Position numbers and translations under genes: made by a program. The notes beneath the pieces were generated by a model. The model was not told the DNA's origin and made no database searches. It worked only from the letters and a program-made list of their open reading frames with translations. From NCBI GenBank assembly GCA_024640945.1, contig JAHEEA010000030.1, forward strand, positions 62,001 to 126,000: 64,000 nucleotides of DNA, given 5' to 3'. Source of the DNA: Candidatus Methylopumilus sp. (GTDB taxonomy: Bacteria; Pseudomonadota; Gammaproteobacteria; Burkholderiales; Methylophilaceae). Shown piece after piece: positions 56,608 through 64,000 of the stretch; within the stretch, counting starts at the first letter, position 1; the number at the start of each line of letters is the position of its first letter.

Positions 56608-57873
56608 TTATCTTATATAAACCCAAATTAAAATAGTGGCAGCGACGGTCATAAGTGCTGTTGCCATCCATCCTAGTACTTTCGTTTTTGTTCCTATTAC
56701 AAATGTCCCCATGATTGAGGTTTTTGATGCCATGCGCATTAAGGTGATCATAATCGGCACAGCCACCACGCCATTAATCACAGCACTCCATAGCAATGCT
56801 TTAATTGGATCAATCCCGCTAAACACCAAAGCGACACCGAGTAGCGTCGCAATCGAGATGATGGCGTAAAAGTGTTTAGCCGCTGCTGGCTTTAAGCTTA
56901 AGCTGGCTGGCTTATGAATCAGCTCAGCTAATGCATAGGCTGCCGAGCCTGCGAGAACAGGAATGGCAAGTAAGCCTGTGCCTAAAATACCTAATGCGAA
57001 TAATAAAAAGGCAAATTCACCTGCAATAGGTCTGAGTGCCGCTGCAGCTTCAGCCGAGGTTTGAATGTTATGGATGCCTGCAGGAAATAGCGTTGCAGCA
57101 GTTGTTAGGATAATGAAGAAGGCGATAATATTAGAGAAGCCCATGCCAATAAACGTATCCCATTTGATGCGTTTAAGTTGTCTGGTTGCTTGTTCAGGCG
57201 CTTCTATCAGGCTCTTTCGTGATTCACTGGCTTGTATGTCTTCAACTTCTTCACCCGCTTGCCAAAAGAATAAATAAGGGCTGATTGTTGTGCCAAATAC
57301 ACCAACTAATAAAAGTATGTAATCAGCACGAAAGTTAATGTGAGGTAGGAATGTTTCTGTAATGACATTACCCCAATCTACGTTTGATGAGAATACGGTT
57401 CCAACGTAAGTAAATAAAGATAGTGTTAGCCATTTGAGAATCGGTAAATAGCGTTGGTAGGGAATGAAAACTTGGAGTAACAAGCAGCCAAAGCCAATAA
57501 TCACGGCGTAAAAATGCCTGGGCCCACCAATGACTAATTTAACAGCATCTGCCATTGCAGCTAAATCGGCTGCAATATTGATGGTGTTGGCGACGAGCAA
57601 TAAGAAAACTAATGGTAGGGTAATGGCAAGTGGATAATTTAAGCTCATGTTATGAGCTAGTCCACGACCTGACACGGCACCAATTCTAGCGCTAATAATT
57701 TGAATACCGGCCATAAGTGGGTAGGTTAATACTATCGACCATGATAAGCCAAAACCGTATTGGGCGCCTGCTTGGGAATAAGTGGCAATTCCGCTTGGAT
57801 CGTCATCAGCTGCGCCAGTGATGAGGCCTGGGCCTAGTCTTTTACTTAAATTGAAAAGCCGAGATAACTTCAT
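56608..57873 (-). CDS. NRAMP-family transporter, non-canonical type
   Basis: Polytopic protein (about eleven TM) of the NRAMP superfamily, with TM1 'RLGPGLITGAADDDPSGIATYSQAGAQYGFGLSW'. The canonical metal-site motif DPGN is replaced by DPSG, and the TM6 'MPH' by 'LLAIPVLAGSAAYALAE'. It therefore belongs to a divergent subgroup, and Mn/Fe transport should not be assumed; Mg or another ion is possible. The ATG at 57873 (MKLSRLFNLSKRLGPG) is preferred to the TTG at 57888. It converges with the yqjK-like gene. Confidence 0.85.
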   Translation of the reverse strand: MKLSRLFNLSKRLGPGLITGAADDDPSGIATYSQAGAQYGFGLSWSIVLTYPLMAGIQIISARIGAVSGRGLAHNMSLNYPLAITLPLVFLLLVANTINIAADLAAMADAVKLVIGGPRHFYAVIIGFGCLLLQVFIPYQRYLPILKWLTLSLFTYVGTVFSSNVDWGNVITETFLPHINFRADYILLLVGVFGTTISPYLFFWQAGEEVEDIQASESRKSLIEAPEQATRQLKRIKWDTFIGMGFSNIIAFFIILTTAATLFPAGIHNIQTSAEAAAALRPIAGEFAFLLFALGILGTGLLAIPVLAGSAAYALAELIHKPASLSLKPAAAKHFYAIISIATLLGVALVFSGIDPIKALLWSAVINGVVAVPIMITLMRMASKTSIMGTFVIGTKTKVLGWMATALMTVAATILIWVYIR

Positions 57874-57925
57874 TACGCTGCAAAACAAATGGATGGTGAT
57901 TTATTTTGCATGAGGCATTTTCAGT

Positions 57926-58360
57926 TCAGGTTTTTTTCGCGTTACTGATGACGCTATAAACAGTGGTGCCAATCAGCATGGCGAGTACAAAAATAATGCC
58001 TTGTTTGCTTCCGGCACCAAGTAACAAGAGTCCTGGTCCTGGGCAGATGCCGGCAATGCCCCAGCCTATGCCAAATAAAATACCGCCAAAGATAATTCTT
58101 TGGTCGATATCTTGTTTGGTGGGTAGGTGCATGACACCACCAAGAATGGCAGTGGTGCGTTTTTTAGCGAATGCAAAGGCGACAACTCCAACACCAATAG
58201 CGCCGCCCATGACAAAAATCAATGATGGATCCCATAGGCCTGTAATGTCTAAAAAAGCCAATACTTTGGCTGGGTTGGACATGCCTGCCAATATGAGGCC
58301 TAGGCCAAAAATAATACCAGAACTGAAGGCGAAAAGAATGTGCAGGAGAGGTTTTTTCAT
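57926..58360 (-). CDS. YeeE/YedE-family sulfur transporter, second half (DUF6691)
   Basis: Membrane protein with four hydrophobic segments and the family motifs 'FGLGLILAGMSNPAKVLAFLDITGLWDPSLIFVMGGAIGVG' and 'GIGWGIAGICPGPGLLLLGAG'. The Cys residue in 'GICPGP' is the conserved sulfur-handling position. The ATG at 58360 (MKKPLLHIL) is preferred to the track start at 58378. It forms a pair with the next upstream half-protein; together they would make a thiosulfate/sulfur importer of the YeeE type. Confidence 0.87.
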   Translation of the reverse strand: MKKPLLHILFAFSSGIIFGLGLILAGMSNPAKVLAFLDITGLWDPSLIFVMGGAIGVGVVAFAFAKKRTTAILGGVMHLPTKQDIDQRIIFGGILFGIGWGIAGICPGPGLLLLGAGSKQGIIFVLAMLIGTTVYSVISNAKKT

Positions 58361-58361
58361 T

Positions 58362-58799
58362 TCAGGCTCCCAATACATGACGCATAATGTAGACCGTCAC
58401 TATACCAGTTAGCATAAAGCTTAATGTGGCAATCAATGAACGCATTGAAAAACGTGATAAGCCGCATATGCCGTGGCCGCTAGTACAACCTGAGCCGTAC
58501 GATGTGCCAACACCAACGAATAGGCCTGCAATGATTAGCCAGAGTACGTTGGTTTCTATAGAGATTTCAATTTCACCTACCCAGACTTGCCAAAGCGCAG
58601 GCGCAGCAATGATGCCCATCACAAAAGCAATTCGCCATAAATTATCGCGAACAATTCCACCATTTAATGCTTGGCCAAGAATGCCGGAGACACCAGCAAT
58701 TCGGCCATTAAACAAAATGAGAATTGCAGCAGCAATACCAATCAGTACGCCGCCAGCAAAGGAGCCGTAAGGAGTGAAATGACTGAGATCGATATTCAT
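58362..58799 (-). CDS. YeeE/YedE-family sulfur transporter, first half
   Basis: Companion half-transporter with four hydrophobic segments and the signature 'GVGTSYGSGCTSGHGICGLSRFSMRSLIATLSFM', which carries the conserved Cys of YeeE proteins. 145 aa. The downstream half starts one base after its stop. Split YeeE pairs of this kind are often linked to persulfide-handling genes; none is seen here. Confidence 0.88.
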   Translation of the reverse strand: MNIDLSHFTPYGSFAGGVLIGIAAAILILFNGRIAGVSGILGQALNGGIVRDNLWRIAFVMGIIAAPALWQVWVGEIEISIETNVLWLIIAGLFVGVGTSYGSGCTSGHGICGLSRFSMRSLIATLSFMLTGIVTVYIMRHVLGA

Positions 58800-58805
58800 G
58801 CTGTT

Positions 58806-59201
58806 TTAATCGTCAGTGTATGGAAAACGAACGTGACCGTAACGCACTACTAAAATTGATAGCGCAATCAGCAAGATGGAGCCTGAAAGTGCAAACATTC
58901 TGTAGGCATCCAACTCTTTAATATCAAGCACTAGGAATCGCGCTAAGGCAATAATGCCGATGTATAGTGGATAGCGTACTGGTAAGTTACCTGAGCCTAA
59001 GTAATGGTTAAGCATAGACATGACTTCTAGGTACAAGAACAGCATGAGCAAGTCACTGACTGCAATCGATTTTGTATCCCAGATGTGTAAGATTTCTTGG
59101 AAAACACCGTAAATTGTGGCTACCGCAATAATGATCAAAACAATTTGACCAACGAGGCCTAGGCTTTTTTGGGTGATTTTTGTAAATTGATTAGGAGACA
59201 T
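58806..59201 (-). CDS. PsiE-like membrane protein (phosphate-starvation-inducible family)
   Basis: Four hydrophobic segments in 131 aa; the family motifs 'ISDLLMLFLYLEVMSMLNHYLGSGNLPVRYPLYIGIIALARFLVLD' (here 'VSDLLMLFLYLEV') are clear. Function is unknown; E. coli psiE is regulated by phosphate and cAMP. It is first of a minus-strand run followed by the two YeeE halves with 6 bases between. Confidence 0.87.
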   Translation of the reverse strand: MSPNQFTKITQKSLGLVGQIVLIIIAVATIYGVFQEILHIWDTKSIAVSDLLMLFLYLEVMSMLNHYLGSGNLPVRYPLYIGIIALARFLVLDIKELDAYRMFALSGSILLIALSILVVRYGHVRFPYTDD

Positions 59202-59334
59202 TTTTTTCCTACAATAAATGAACAGTTTTATTATACCCGAATGATTATAAATGACTTGATTGCATCTATTTCATTTGCTTAATAATGTATATCTCAATTG
59301 ATTTGCGGTTCGCTTTAGTTTCTAATGGTAAGCA

Positions 59335-61239
59335 ATGAAAAATTACAAAGCATTACAAAAAGTTAGACTTACATCCTATTTGGTTTGCGTTTCTTTGCTT
59401 CTATGGCTCTCCTTAAGAGTAACGCTATGGATAGGTTTGGATAAAACGCAGATTAATGTGATTGACCAGTTAAAAGCCTTTGGCCTTGGATTATGGTTTG
59501 ACGTTTGGGCGTTGGCATATTTGGTTTTGCCATTCCTATTTGTGTCTGCATTATTAAGTAATAAATTCAGGCAATCTATGTTTATTCTTGTCATGCGTTG
59601 GGTAGTGGCCTGGGTTGTTGTTGCAGCTTTAATTTTTGGTGTAGCTGCAGAATACCTATTTTGGGATGAGTTCACAGCTCGTTTTAACTTCATTGCCGTG
59701 GATTACTTAATCTACACCAAAGAGGTTATAGGCAATATTCAAGAGTCATATCCTTTGCCTTGGATCTTTTCAGGCATTGCTTTATTTGCATCCCTCATTA
59801 CTTTTGTTGCTAGCCGATACGTTCGTTTTGATGATGACAATCGATCTGCTACAAAAAGATTTCAATTAGCAGTGATCGCTTTGCTTTTGCCTGTGCTTAG
59901 TTATTCAGTTGCACATCTCGATCAAAATCAAGCAACTTCAAATAGTTACACACAAGAGTTAAGCAATAATGGCTTATTCAGCTTAGCAGCTGCAATGCGG
60001 CGTAACGATTTAGATTACAACCGATTTTATAAGACACTTCCTGATGCTGAAGCTAAAGATATCTTAGTCAGCTTGGGCGTACATCAAAAATCAACGCCAG
60101 CAGAAGCTGCAGCAAAACTAGGTCCTTTTATCAAATCACCTAAGAACGTTGTGCTGATTACAGTGGAAAGTTTATCAGCTGAATATGTAGGATCTTATGG
60201 CAATGATGAGAATTTAACGCCTAAGCTAGATAAGCTTGCAAGTGAAGGGTTTAAGTTCGAGCGTTTGTTTGCGACAGGTACGCGTACCGTACGAGGCTTA
60301 GAAGCTTTATCTTTAGGTACGCCGCCAGTTCCTGGTCAGGCAATTGTTAGACGTCCGAATAACGAGCATCTCTCAACTGTGGGGCAGGTATTAAAAAGCC
60401 AGGGCGTTGAGACGCAGTTTGTGTATGGTGGATACGGTTATTTTGACAACATGAATGCGTTTTTTAAGGGTAATGACTACGAAATTTTTGATCGTACTGA
60501 TTTCGACCCTAAAACCATCGTGATGGAAAACGTTTGGGGTGTTGCGGATGAAAGTTTGTTCGCAAACGCTTCAAATAAGATTGATGCATTAACTGCAGCT
60601 AAGAAGCCATTCTTTATGCATGTGATGACGACAAGTAATCATCGTCCATTTACTTATCCTGATAATAGAATTGACATGCCATCTGGCCATAGGCAAGGCG
60701 CTGTTAAGTACACTGATTACGCAATCGGTGAGTTTATTGAGAATGCAAAGACTAAGCCTTGGTTTAATGAGACATTATTCGTGGTGGTGGCAGATCACTG
60801 TGCTTCAGTGGCAGGTAAAACTGAGTTGCCTGTAGATAAATATCACATTCCAATGATCTTTTACGCGCCAGCGCTAATTAAGCCTGGTAAGTTTGAGCGT
60901 TTGGTTAGTCAAATCGATATTGCACCTACATTGCTCGATGTGATGGGGTACAAGGGGCGGGAGTTGTTTTATGGGCAAAATATGTTTGCCGCTAAGCAAA
61001 CAAAACCTCGAGCATTTATTAGTAACTATCAATCTTTGGGGTATTACAAAGACAATCAACTGATTGTGCTTTCGCCTAAGCAGGCGGTGCAGTCTTATCA
61101 GATTGATCCAGTGACCTACGAAGCAACACCAAGTAAGGTGGATGCGAAACTATTAAATGAAGCGATTGCTTATTACCAAACCCCTTCAAATGGCTTTAAA
61201 GCAGGTGAGTTAAAATTCTCACCCGACAGCTTAAAGTAG
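59335..61239 (+). CDS. LTA-synthase-type membrane sulfatase (phosphoglycerol/phosphoethanolamine transferase family)
   Basis: N-terminal five TM helices (to about residue 205) followed by a periplasmic sulfatase-fold domain: 'NVVLITVESLSAEYVGSYGND', the nucleophile Thr in 'FATGTRTVRGLEAL', and 'FVVVADHCASVAGKTELPVDKYHIPMIFYAP' with metal-binding Asp/His. The architecture matches LtaS-like proteins of gram-negative bacteria (OpgB relatives). It probably modifies an envelope glycan or lipid; the acceptor is not evident. 634 aa, complete. Confidence 0.88.
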   Translation: MKNYKALQKVRLTSYLVCVSLLLWLSLRVTLWIGLDKTQINVIDQLKAFGLGLWFDVWALAYLVLPFLFVSALLSNKFRQSMFILVMRWVVAWVVVAALIFGVAAEYLFWDEFTARFNFIAVDYLIYTKEVIGNIQESYPLPWIFSGIALFASLITFVASRYVRFDDDNRSATKRFQLAVIALLLPVLSYSVAHLDQNQATSNSYTQELSNNGLFSLAAAMRRNDLDYNRFYKTLPDAEAKDILVSLGVHQKSTPAEAAAKLGPFIKSPKNVVLITVESLSAEYVGSYGNDENLTPKLDKLASEGFKFERLFATGTRTVRGLEALSLGTPPVPGQAIVRRPNNEHLSTVGQVLKSQGVETQFVYGGYGYFDNMNAFFKGNDYEIFDRTDFDPKTIVMENVWGVADESLFANASNKIDALTAAKKPFFMHVMTTSNHRPFTYPDNRIDMPSGHRQGAVKYTDYAIGEFIENAKTKPWFNETLFVVVADHCASVAGKTELPVDKYHIPMIFYAPALIKPGKFERLVSQIDIAPTLLDVMGYKGRELFYGQNMFAAKQTKPRAFISNYQSLGYYKDNQLIVLSPKQAVQSYQIDPVTYEATPSKVDAKLLNEAIAYYQTPSNGFKAGELKFSPDSLK

Positions 61240-61245
61240 TGCGTT

Positions 61246-61374
61246 TTATTTCTTGGCGTTTTTGTTCATGCTGCTGAGAAAGTAACTGAACAAGAAAACC
61301 ATCATTGCGAGCATAAATACCAAGATGAAAATGGTTAGTTGGCCGGTTAAGGTGTGAAATAAGATGTCTAACAT
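61246..61374 (-). CDS. DUF3149 micro-protein (42 aa, single TM)
   Basis: Too short for the ORF track. The minus strand encodes MLDILFHTLTGQLTIFILVF... ending SSMNKNAKK, 42 aa with one TM helix and a basic tail. This is the size and layout of DUF3149 proteins. AGGAG lies six bases before the ATG, which supports it as a real gene. Its function is unknown. It converges with the sulfatase gene (6 bases apart). Confidence 0.8.
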   Translation of the reverse strand: MLDILFHTLTGQLTIFILVFMLAMMVFLFSYFLSSMNKNAKK

Positions 61375-61470
61375 AATGAGCTCCTCTTAAAGTACGCTTT
61401 AATCTTAGCGCTGCAAGCGGGGCTTAATTTTGATGTAAATCAATTAAATCTAAATGAATACTTGAAATGA

Positions 61471-61502
61471 AAAAAGCCCTGTATTTCTACAGGGCTTTTT
61501 TG
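61471..61502. terminator. bidirectional terminator after tRNA-Asn
   Basis: AAAAAGCCCTGTA-TTTC-TACAGGGCTTTTTT, a 10-bp GC-containing stem with A- and T-runs on both sides, 5 bases beyond the 3' end of the tRNA gene on the minus strand. Confidence 0.9.
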
Positions 61503-61506
61503 TATT

Positions 61507-61582
61507 TGGCTCCCCGACCTGGGCTCGAACCAGGGACACATGGATTAACAGTCCATTGCTCTACCGACTGAGCTATCGGGGA
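61507..61582 (-). tRNA. tRNA-Asn (anticodon GTT)
   Basis: The minus strand reads TCCCCGATAGCTCAGTCGGTAG... with the anticodon loop CTGTTAA, T-arm GGTTCGAGCC and encoded CCA. All four arms fold (acceptor TCCCCGA/TCGGGGA). 76 nt including CCA. No integrase or attachment-site repeat was seen next to it. Confidence 0.97.
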
Positions 61583-61766
61583 ATCGGTGAAGGCGTGATA
61601 ATAAAGGCTTGTCGGCTTTAGGTCAATAAGAAAGCATAAAAAAATTAGCATTTAGTTTTATTTAATTTAATTATTAAATTTGACTAATACAATATATGAT
61701 GTCGGTCGATTATCCTCTCCAACATTGCCCCTAATCAACCAAGGGGCGTACTTCAGCCTGAAAAAT

Positions 61767-63584
61767 ATGCGCCCAACAATCTCCGAAATAAAAGCCCCTA
61801 AAAGTGCGCGTCATCAGAGTGATTGGCAGGTGATTAAAAGTTTAATCCCATATATCAGACCATTTAAAGTCAGAGTGATTGTTACGCTCTTATGTTTGAT
61901 TTTCGCCAAGGTCGCTAATCTTGGTGTGCCTATCGTACTCAAGCAGATTGTCGATGCACTCAGTATTTCAACAACCGAAAAGGCATTGTTAGTAGTGCCT
62001 ATTAGTTTAATTATTGCTTACGGCTTGTTAAGACTATCCGCTTCTTTTTTTGGCGAATTGAGAGAGCTGATTTTTGCTAAAGTCACTGAGAGTGCTGTTA
62101 GGAAAATAGGCTTGCAAGTTTTTAATTACGTCCATGCCTTATCACTTAGGTTTCATTTGTCACGTCAAACAGGTGGCATGACACGCGATATTGAGCGGGG
62201 AACGCGTGGTATTCAATCGCTTATCTCATATTCTCTTTACAGCATTATTCCCACACTCATCGAGCTTCTTATGGTGCTCGGTTATTTCTTTTTTGTTTAC
62301 AACATTTGGTTTGTCGTCGTCACTCTAATTGCACTTACTTTATATATCGTTTTCACGATCGTCGTGACTGAGTGGAGAACAAACTTTAGACGCCAAATGA
62401 ATGACTTGGATTCTAAAGCCAATCAGAGAGCAGTTGATTCATTAATAAATTATGAAACGGTGAAGTATTTTAGTAACGAGCAATTCGAAGCCATTCGATA
62501 TGACGAAAATCTAAAAAAATATGCGCAGGCTGCGATTAAGTCTCAAAAATCTCTAGCCATTTTAAACTTTGGCCAACAAACCATTATCGGTCTTGGTTTG
62601 ATTTGTATTTTAGGGTTATCGAGTTCGGGTGTGCTTAGCGGAAGCATGACCATTGGCGATTTGGTTTTGGTAAATGTATTGATGATACAGCTCTATATTC
62701 CACTGAATTTTCTAGGTGTGCTTTATCGGGAAATGAAGCAGTCTTTAGCAGATATAGACAGAATGTTTAGTTTGTTGGATGTGCCTCAAGAGATTGCAGA
62801 TAAGCCTAATGCCTTTCCTTTATCAATTAAATCTCTTTCACTTGGGCCGCACGTTATTTTCAAGGATGTCTCTTTTTATTACGAGTCAAATCGACAAATT
62901 TTGCATGATGTTTCCTTTGAAATTTTACCAGGTCAGACCACAGCGGTAGTGGGTCATAGTGGCGCTGGTAAAAGTACTTTATCTAGACTTTTGTTTCGAT
63001 TTTATGATGTACAAGGCGGGGCCATTTTATTAGATGGTCAAAATATTAAAGATGTACAACAAAGTACCTTACGCGAAGTGGTAGGGATTGTGCCTCAGGA
63101 TACGGTGCTTTTTAATGACACCATTGGCTACAATATTGCTTATGGCAAGCCAAGTGCGACTCAATCTGAAATTGAATTGGCAGCTAAGTCAGCACAGATT
63201 CATGATTTTATAACTAGCTTGCCTGATGGTTATCAGAGTGCGGTGGGTGAGCGAGGACTGAAGCTTTCCGGCGGTGAAAAGCAACGTGTCGCTATCGCCA
63301 GAACTCTCTTGAAGCATCCCGCTTTACTTATATTTGATGAGGCGACATCTGCTTTGGATTCCGAAACAGAGCGAACTATTCAAAACGAATTGAACGATTT
63401 AGCTCAAAACCGCTCAACCTTAATCATTGCTCACAGACTTTCAACCATTACGCATGCGCATCAGATATTAGTGATGGAAGATGGCAGAATTATTGAGCGT
63501 GGGACCCATGAATCATTGCTTGCGCTGGGTCAGCGATACGCAGAAATGTGGCGAGCACAGCAATCTCAAAGTGTTGCGGCCTAA
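61767..63584 (+). CDS. Atm1/HMT1-type ABC exporter (fused permease-ATPase)
   Basis: Half-size exporter: six TM helices (about residues 25-310) and a C-terminal ATPase with Walker A 'GHSGAGKSTLSRLL', Q-loop 'GIVPQDTVLFNDTIGYNIAYG', signature 'LSGGEKQRVAIARTLL', Walker B 'ALLIFDEATSALDSETE' and H-loop 'IIAHRLSTI'. The 'YETVKYFSNEQFEAIRYD' segment is characteristic of the Atm1 group, which exports glutathione-linked sulfur or metal conjugates. The ATG at 61767 (MRPTISEIKAP) is preferred to the TTG at 61680; the start is uncertain. The ovothiol gene follows. Confidence 0.9.
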   Translation: MRPTISEIKAPKSARHQSDWQVIKSLIPYIRPFKVRVIVTLLCLIFAKVANLGVPIVLKQIVDALSISTTEKALLVVPISLIIAYGLLRLSASFFGELRELIFAKVTESAVRKIGLQVFNYVHALSLRFHLSRQTGGMTRDIERGTRGIQSLISYSLYSIIPTLIELLMVLGYFFFVYNIWFVVVTLIALTLYIVFTIVVTEWRTNFRRQMNDLDSKANQRAVDSLINYETVKYFSNEQFEAIRYDENLKKYAQAAIKSQKSLAILNFGQQTIIGLGLICILGLSSSGVLSGSMTIGDLVLVNVLMIQLYIPLNFLGVLYREMKQSLADIDRMFSLLDVPQEIADKPNAFPLSIKSLSLGPHVIFKDVSFYYESNRQILHDVSFEILPGQTTAVVGHSGAGKSTLSRLLFRFYDVQGGAILLDGQNIKDVQQSTLREVVGIVPQDTVLFNDTIGYNIAYGKPSATQSEIELAAKSAQIHDFITSLPDGYQSAVGERGLKLSGGEKQRVAIARTLLKHPALLIFDEATSALDSETERTIQNELNDLAQNRSTLIIAHRLSTITHAHQILVMEDGRIIERGTHESLLALGQRYAEMWRAQQSQSVAA

Positions 63585-63652
63585 AACCTTTTACTTAGTT
63601 TTACCTAAATTATTAAACTAACTTTTTAAGATAATTCAATATTACCCAAGCT

Positions 63653-64000
63653 ATGACTCAACTGTTAAATCGTACTATTCTGCTTAATCAAACATCAACT
63701 GAAGCGCTTAGAGATCAAATTCGAGCTTATTTTCATCAAACTGCAGATTTATATGAAAGTTTATTTAAGCTCTTGTCCTGCGATGAAGCTTACTTTGTAA
63801 AGCCTATTGCACTTCGTCATCCGCTCATTTTTTATTACGGTCACACGAATACCTTTTTTGTGAATAAGTTAATTTTAGCTGGCCTAATGACCGAACGTGT
63901 TAACCCCGAAATGGAGTCTATGTTTGCTGTGGGTGTGGACGAGATGGGCTGGGATGATGTTAACGAGAAAAATTACGACTGGCCTAGTGTTGACGCTGTA
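63653..64000 (+). CDS. ovoA: 5-histidylcysteine sulfoxide synthase OvoA, N-terminal part (cut by window end)
   Basis: The open frame runs from the ATG at 63653 off the end of the window and is missing from the ORF track. It encodes MTQLLNRTILLNQTSTEALRDQIRAYFHQTADLYESLF... with 'HPLIFYYGHTNTFFVNKLILAG', 'ESMFAVGVDEMGWDDVNE' and 'YDWPSVDAV'. This is the DinB-like N-terminal domain of OvoA. OvoA couples histidine and cysteine by an iron-dependent oxidative C-S bond, the first step of ovothiol A synthesis. The HxxxH-like iron ligands are partly visible here; the FGE-sulfatase and methyltransferase domains would lie beyond the window. Confidence 0.87.
   Translation, partial: MTQLLNRTILLNQTSTEALRDQIRAYFHQTADLYESLFKLLSCDEAYFVKPIALRHPLIFYYGHTNTFFVNKLILAGLMTERVNPEMESMFAVGVDEMGWDDVNEKNYDWPSVDAV

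Noticed and set aside
61507-61582. tRNA-Asn as an attachment site for an integrated element
   Set aside because: No integrase gene and no repeat of the tRNA 3' end was seen in the flanking sequence.
1-64000. CRISPR arrays, insertion sequences, prophage genes
   Set aside because: No regularly spaced direct repeats, transposase genes or phage structural genes were found in either strand. The YqjE-like 'phage holin family' gene is a chromosomal yqjD-operon member.

Overview
The window looks like a chromosomal segment of a betaproteobacterium, most likely a member of the Methylophilaceae (Methylotenera/Methylophilus type). This is inferred from the gene order leuC-leuD-leuB-asd-fimV-ecfT-truA-trpF-trpB-trpA-accD-folC-dedD-cvpA-purF-metZ, from the protein sequences, and from an AT-leaning core composition that is low for a betaproteobacterium. 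No database search was possible.

Layout. 0-9.7 kb is housekeeping: a peptide-binding lipoprotein, mltD, gloB, a yafS-like methyltransferase, rnhA, dnaQ, queD, rsgA, a small cytochrome c, an M48 protease and orn. 9.7-14.3 kb holds a structured intergenic region, crcB, a NarX/NarL-like two-component pair, and a DMT exporter with a Rieske oxygenase. 14.5-23.3 kb carries arginine genes (argD, argF, argG), ppnP, yajQ and leucine/aspartate-family genes (leuCDB, asd). 23.3-35.7 kb is the fimV-ecfT-truA-trpFBA-accD-folC-dedD-cvpA-purF run, followed by metZ behind its own promoter and what I read as a SAM-II riboswitch with a terminator. 35.7-42.8 kb holds a dienelactone hydrolase, rmuC, a small unknown gene, moaD/moaE, a Lon-like protease, ugd and hslR.

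42.9-55.5 kb is a mosaic surface-polysaccharide island. Its outer parts are clearly GC-rich: a broken lipoprotein gene, a GT2 glycosyltransferase, rmlBDA and the first part of rmlC, then a WcaJ-type sugar-phosphate transferase and hpt. Its core, about 47.6-53.4 kb, is AT-rich: DegT aminotransferase, hexapeptide acyltransferase, KpsS/KpsC-like protein, and on the opposite strand a flippase and a glycosyltransferase. Truncated 3' ends of GC-rich genes sit at both edges of the AT-rich core. The right one is a recognisable, frameshifted copy of the tail of the neighbouring sugar transferase. This suggests that the middle of an older locus was replaced by recombination.

55.5-64 kb returns to core-like sequence: a yqjD/yqjE/yqjK-like operon, a divergent NRAMP-like transporter, two YeeE/YedE half-transporters, psiE-like, an LTA-synthase-type sulfatase, a DUF3149 micro-protein missing from the ORF track, tRNA-Asn, an Atm1-type ABC exporter and the 5' end of ovoA (ovothiol synthesis), cut by the window edge.

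The most notable items are the promoter-aptamer-terminator arrangement before metZ, the synonymous-diverged second copy of the argF 3' end next to an inverted repeat, the remnant gene ends that bound the polysaccharide cassette, and the doubly frameshifted lipoprotein gene with a T7 tract.
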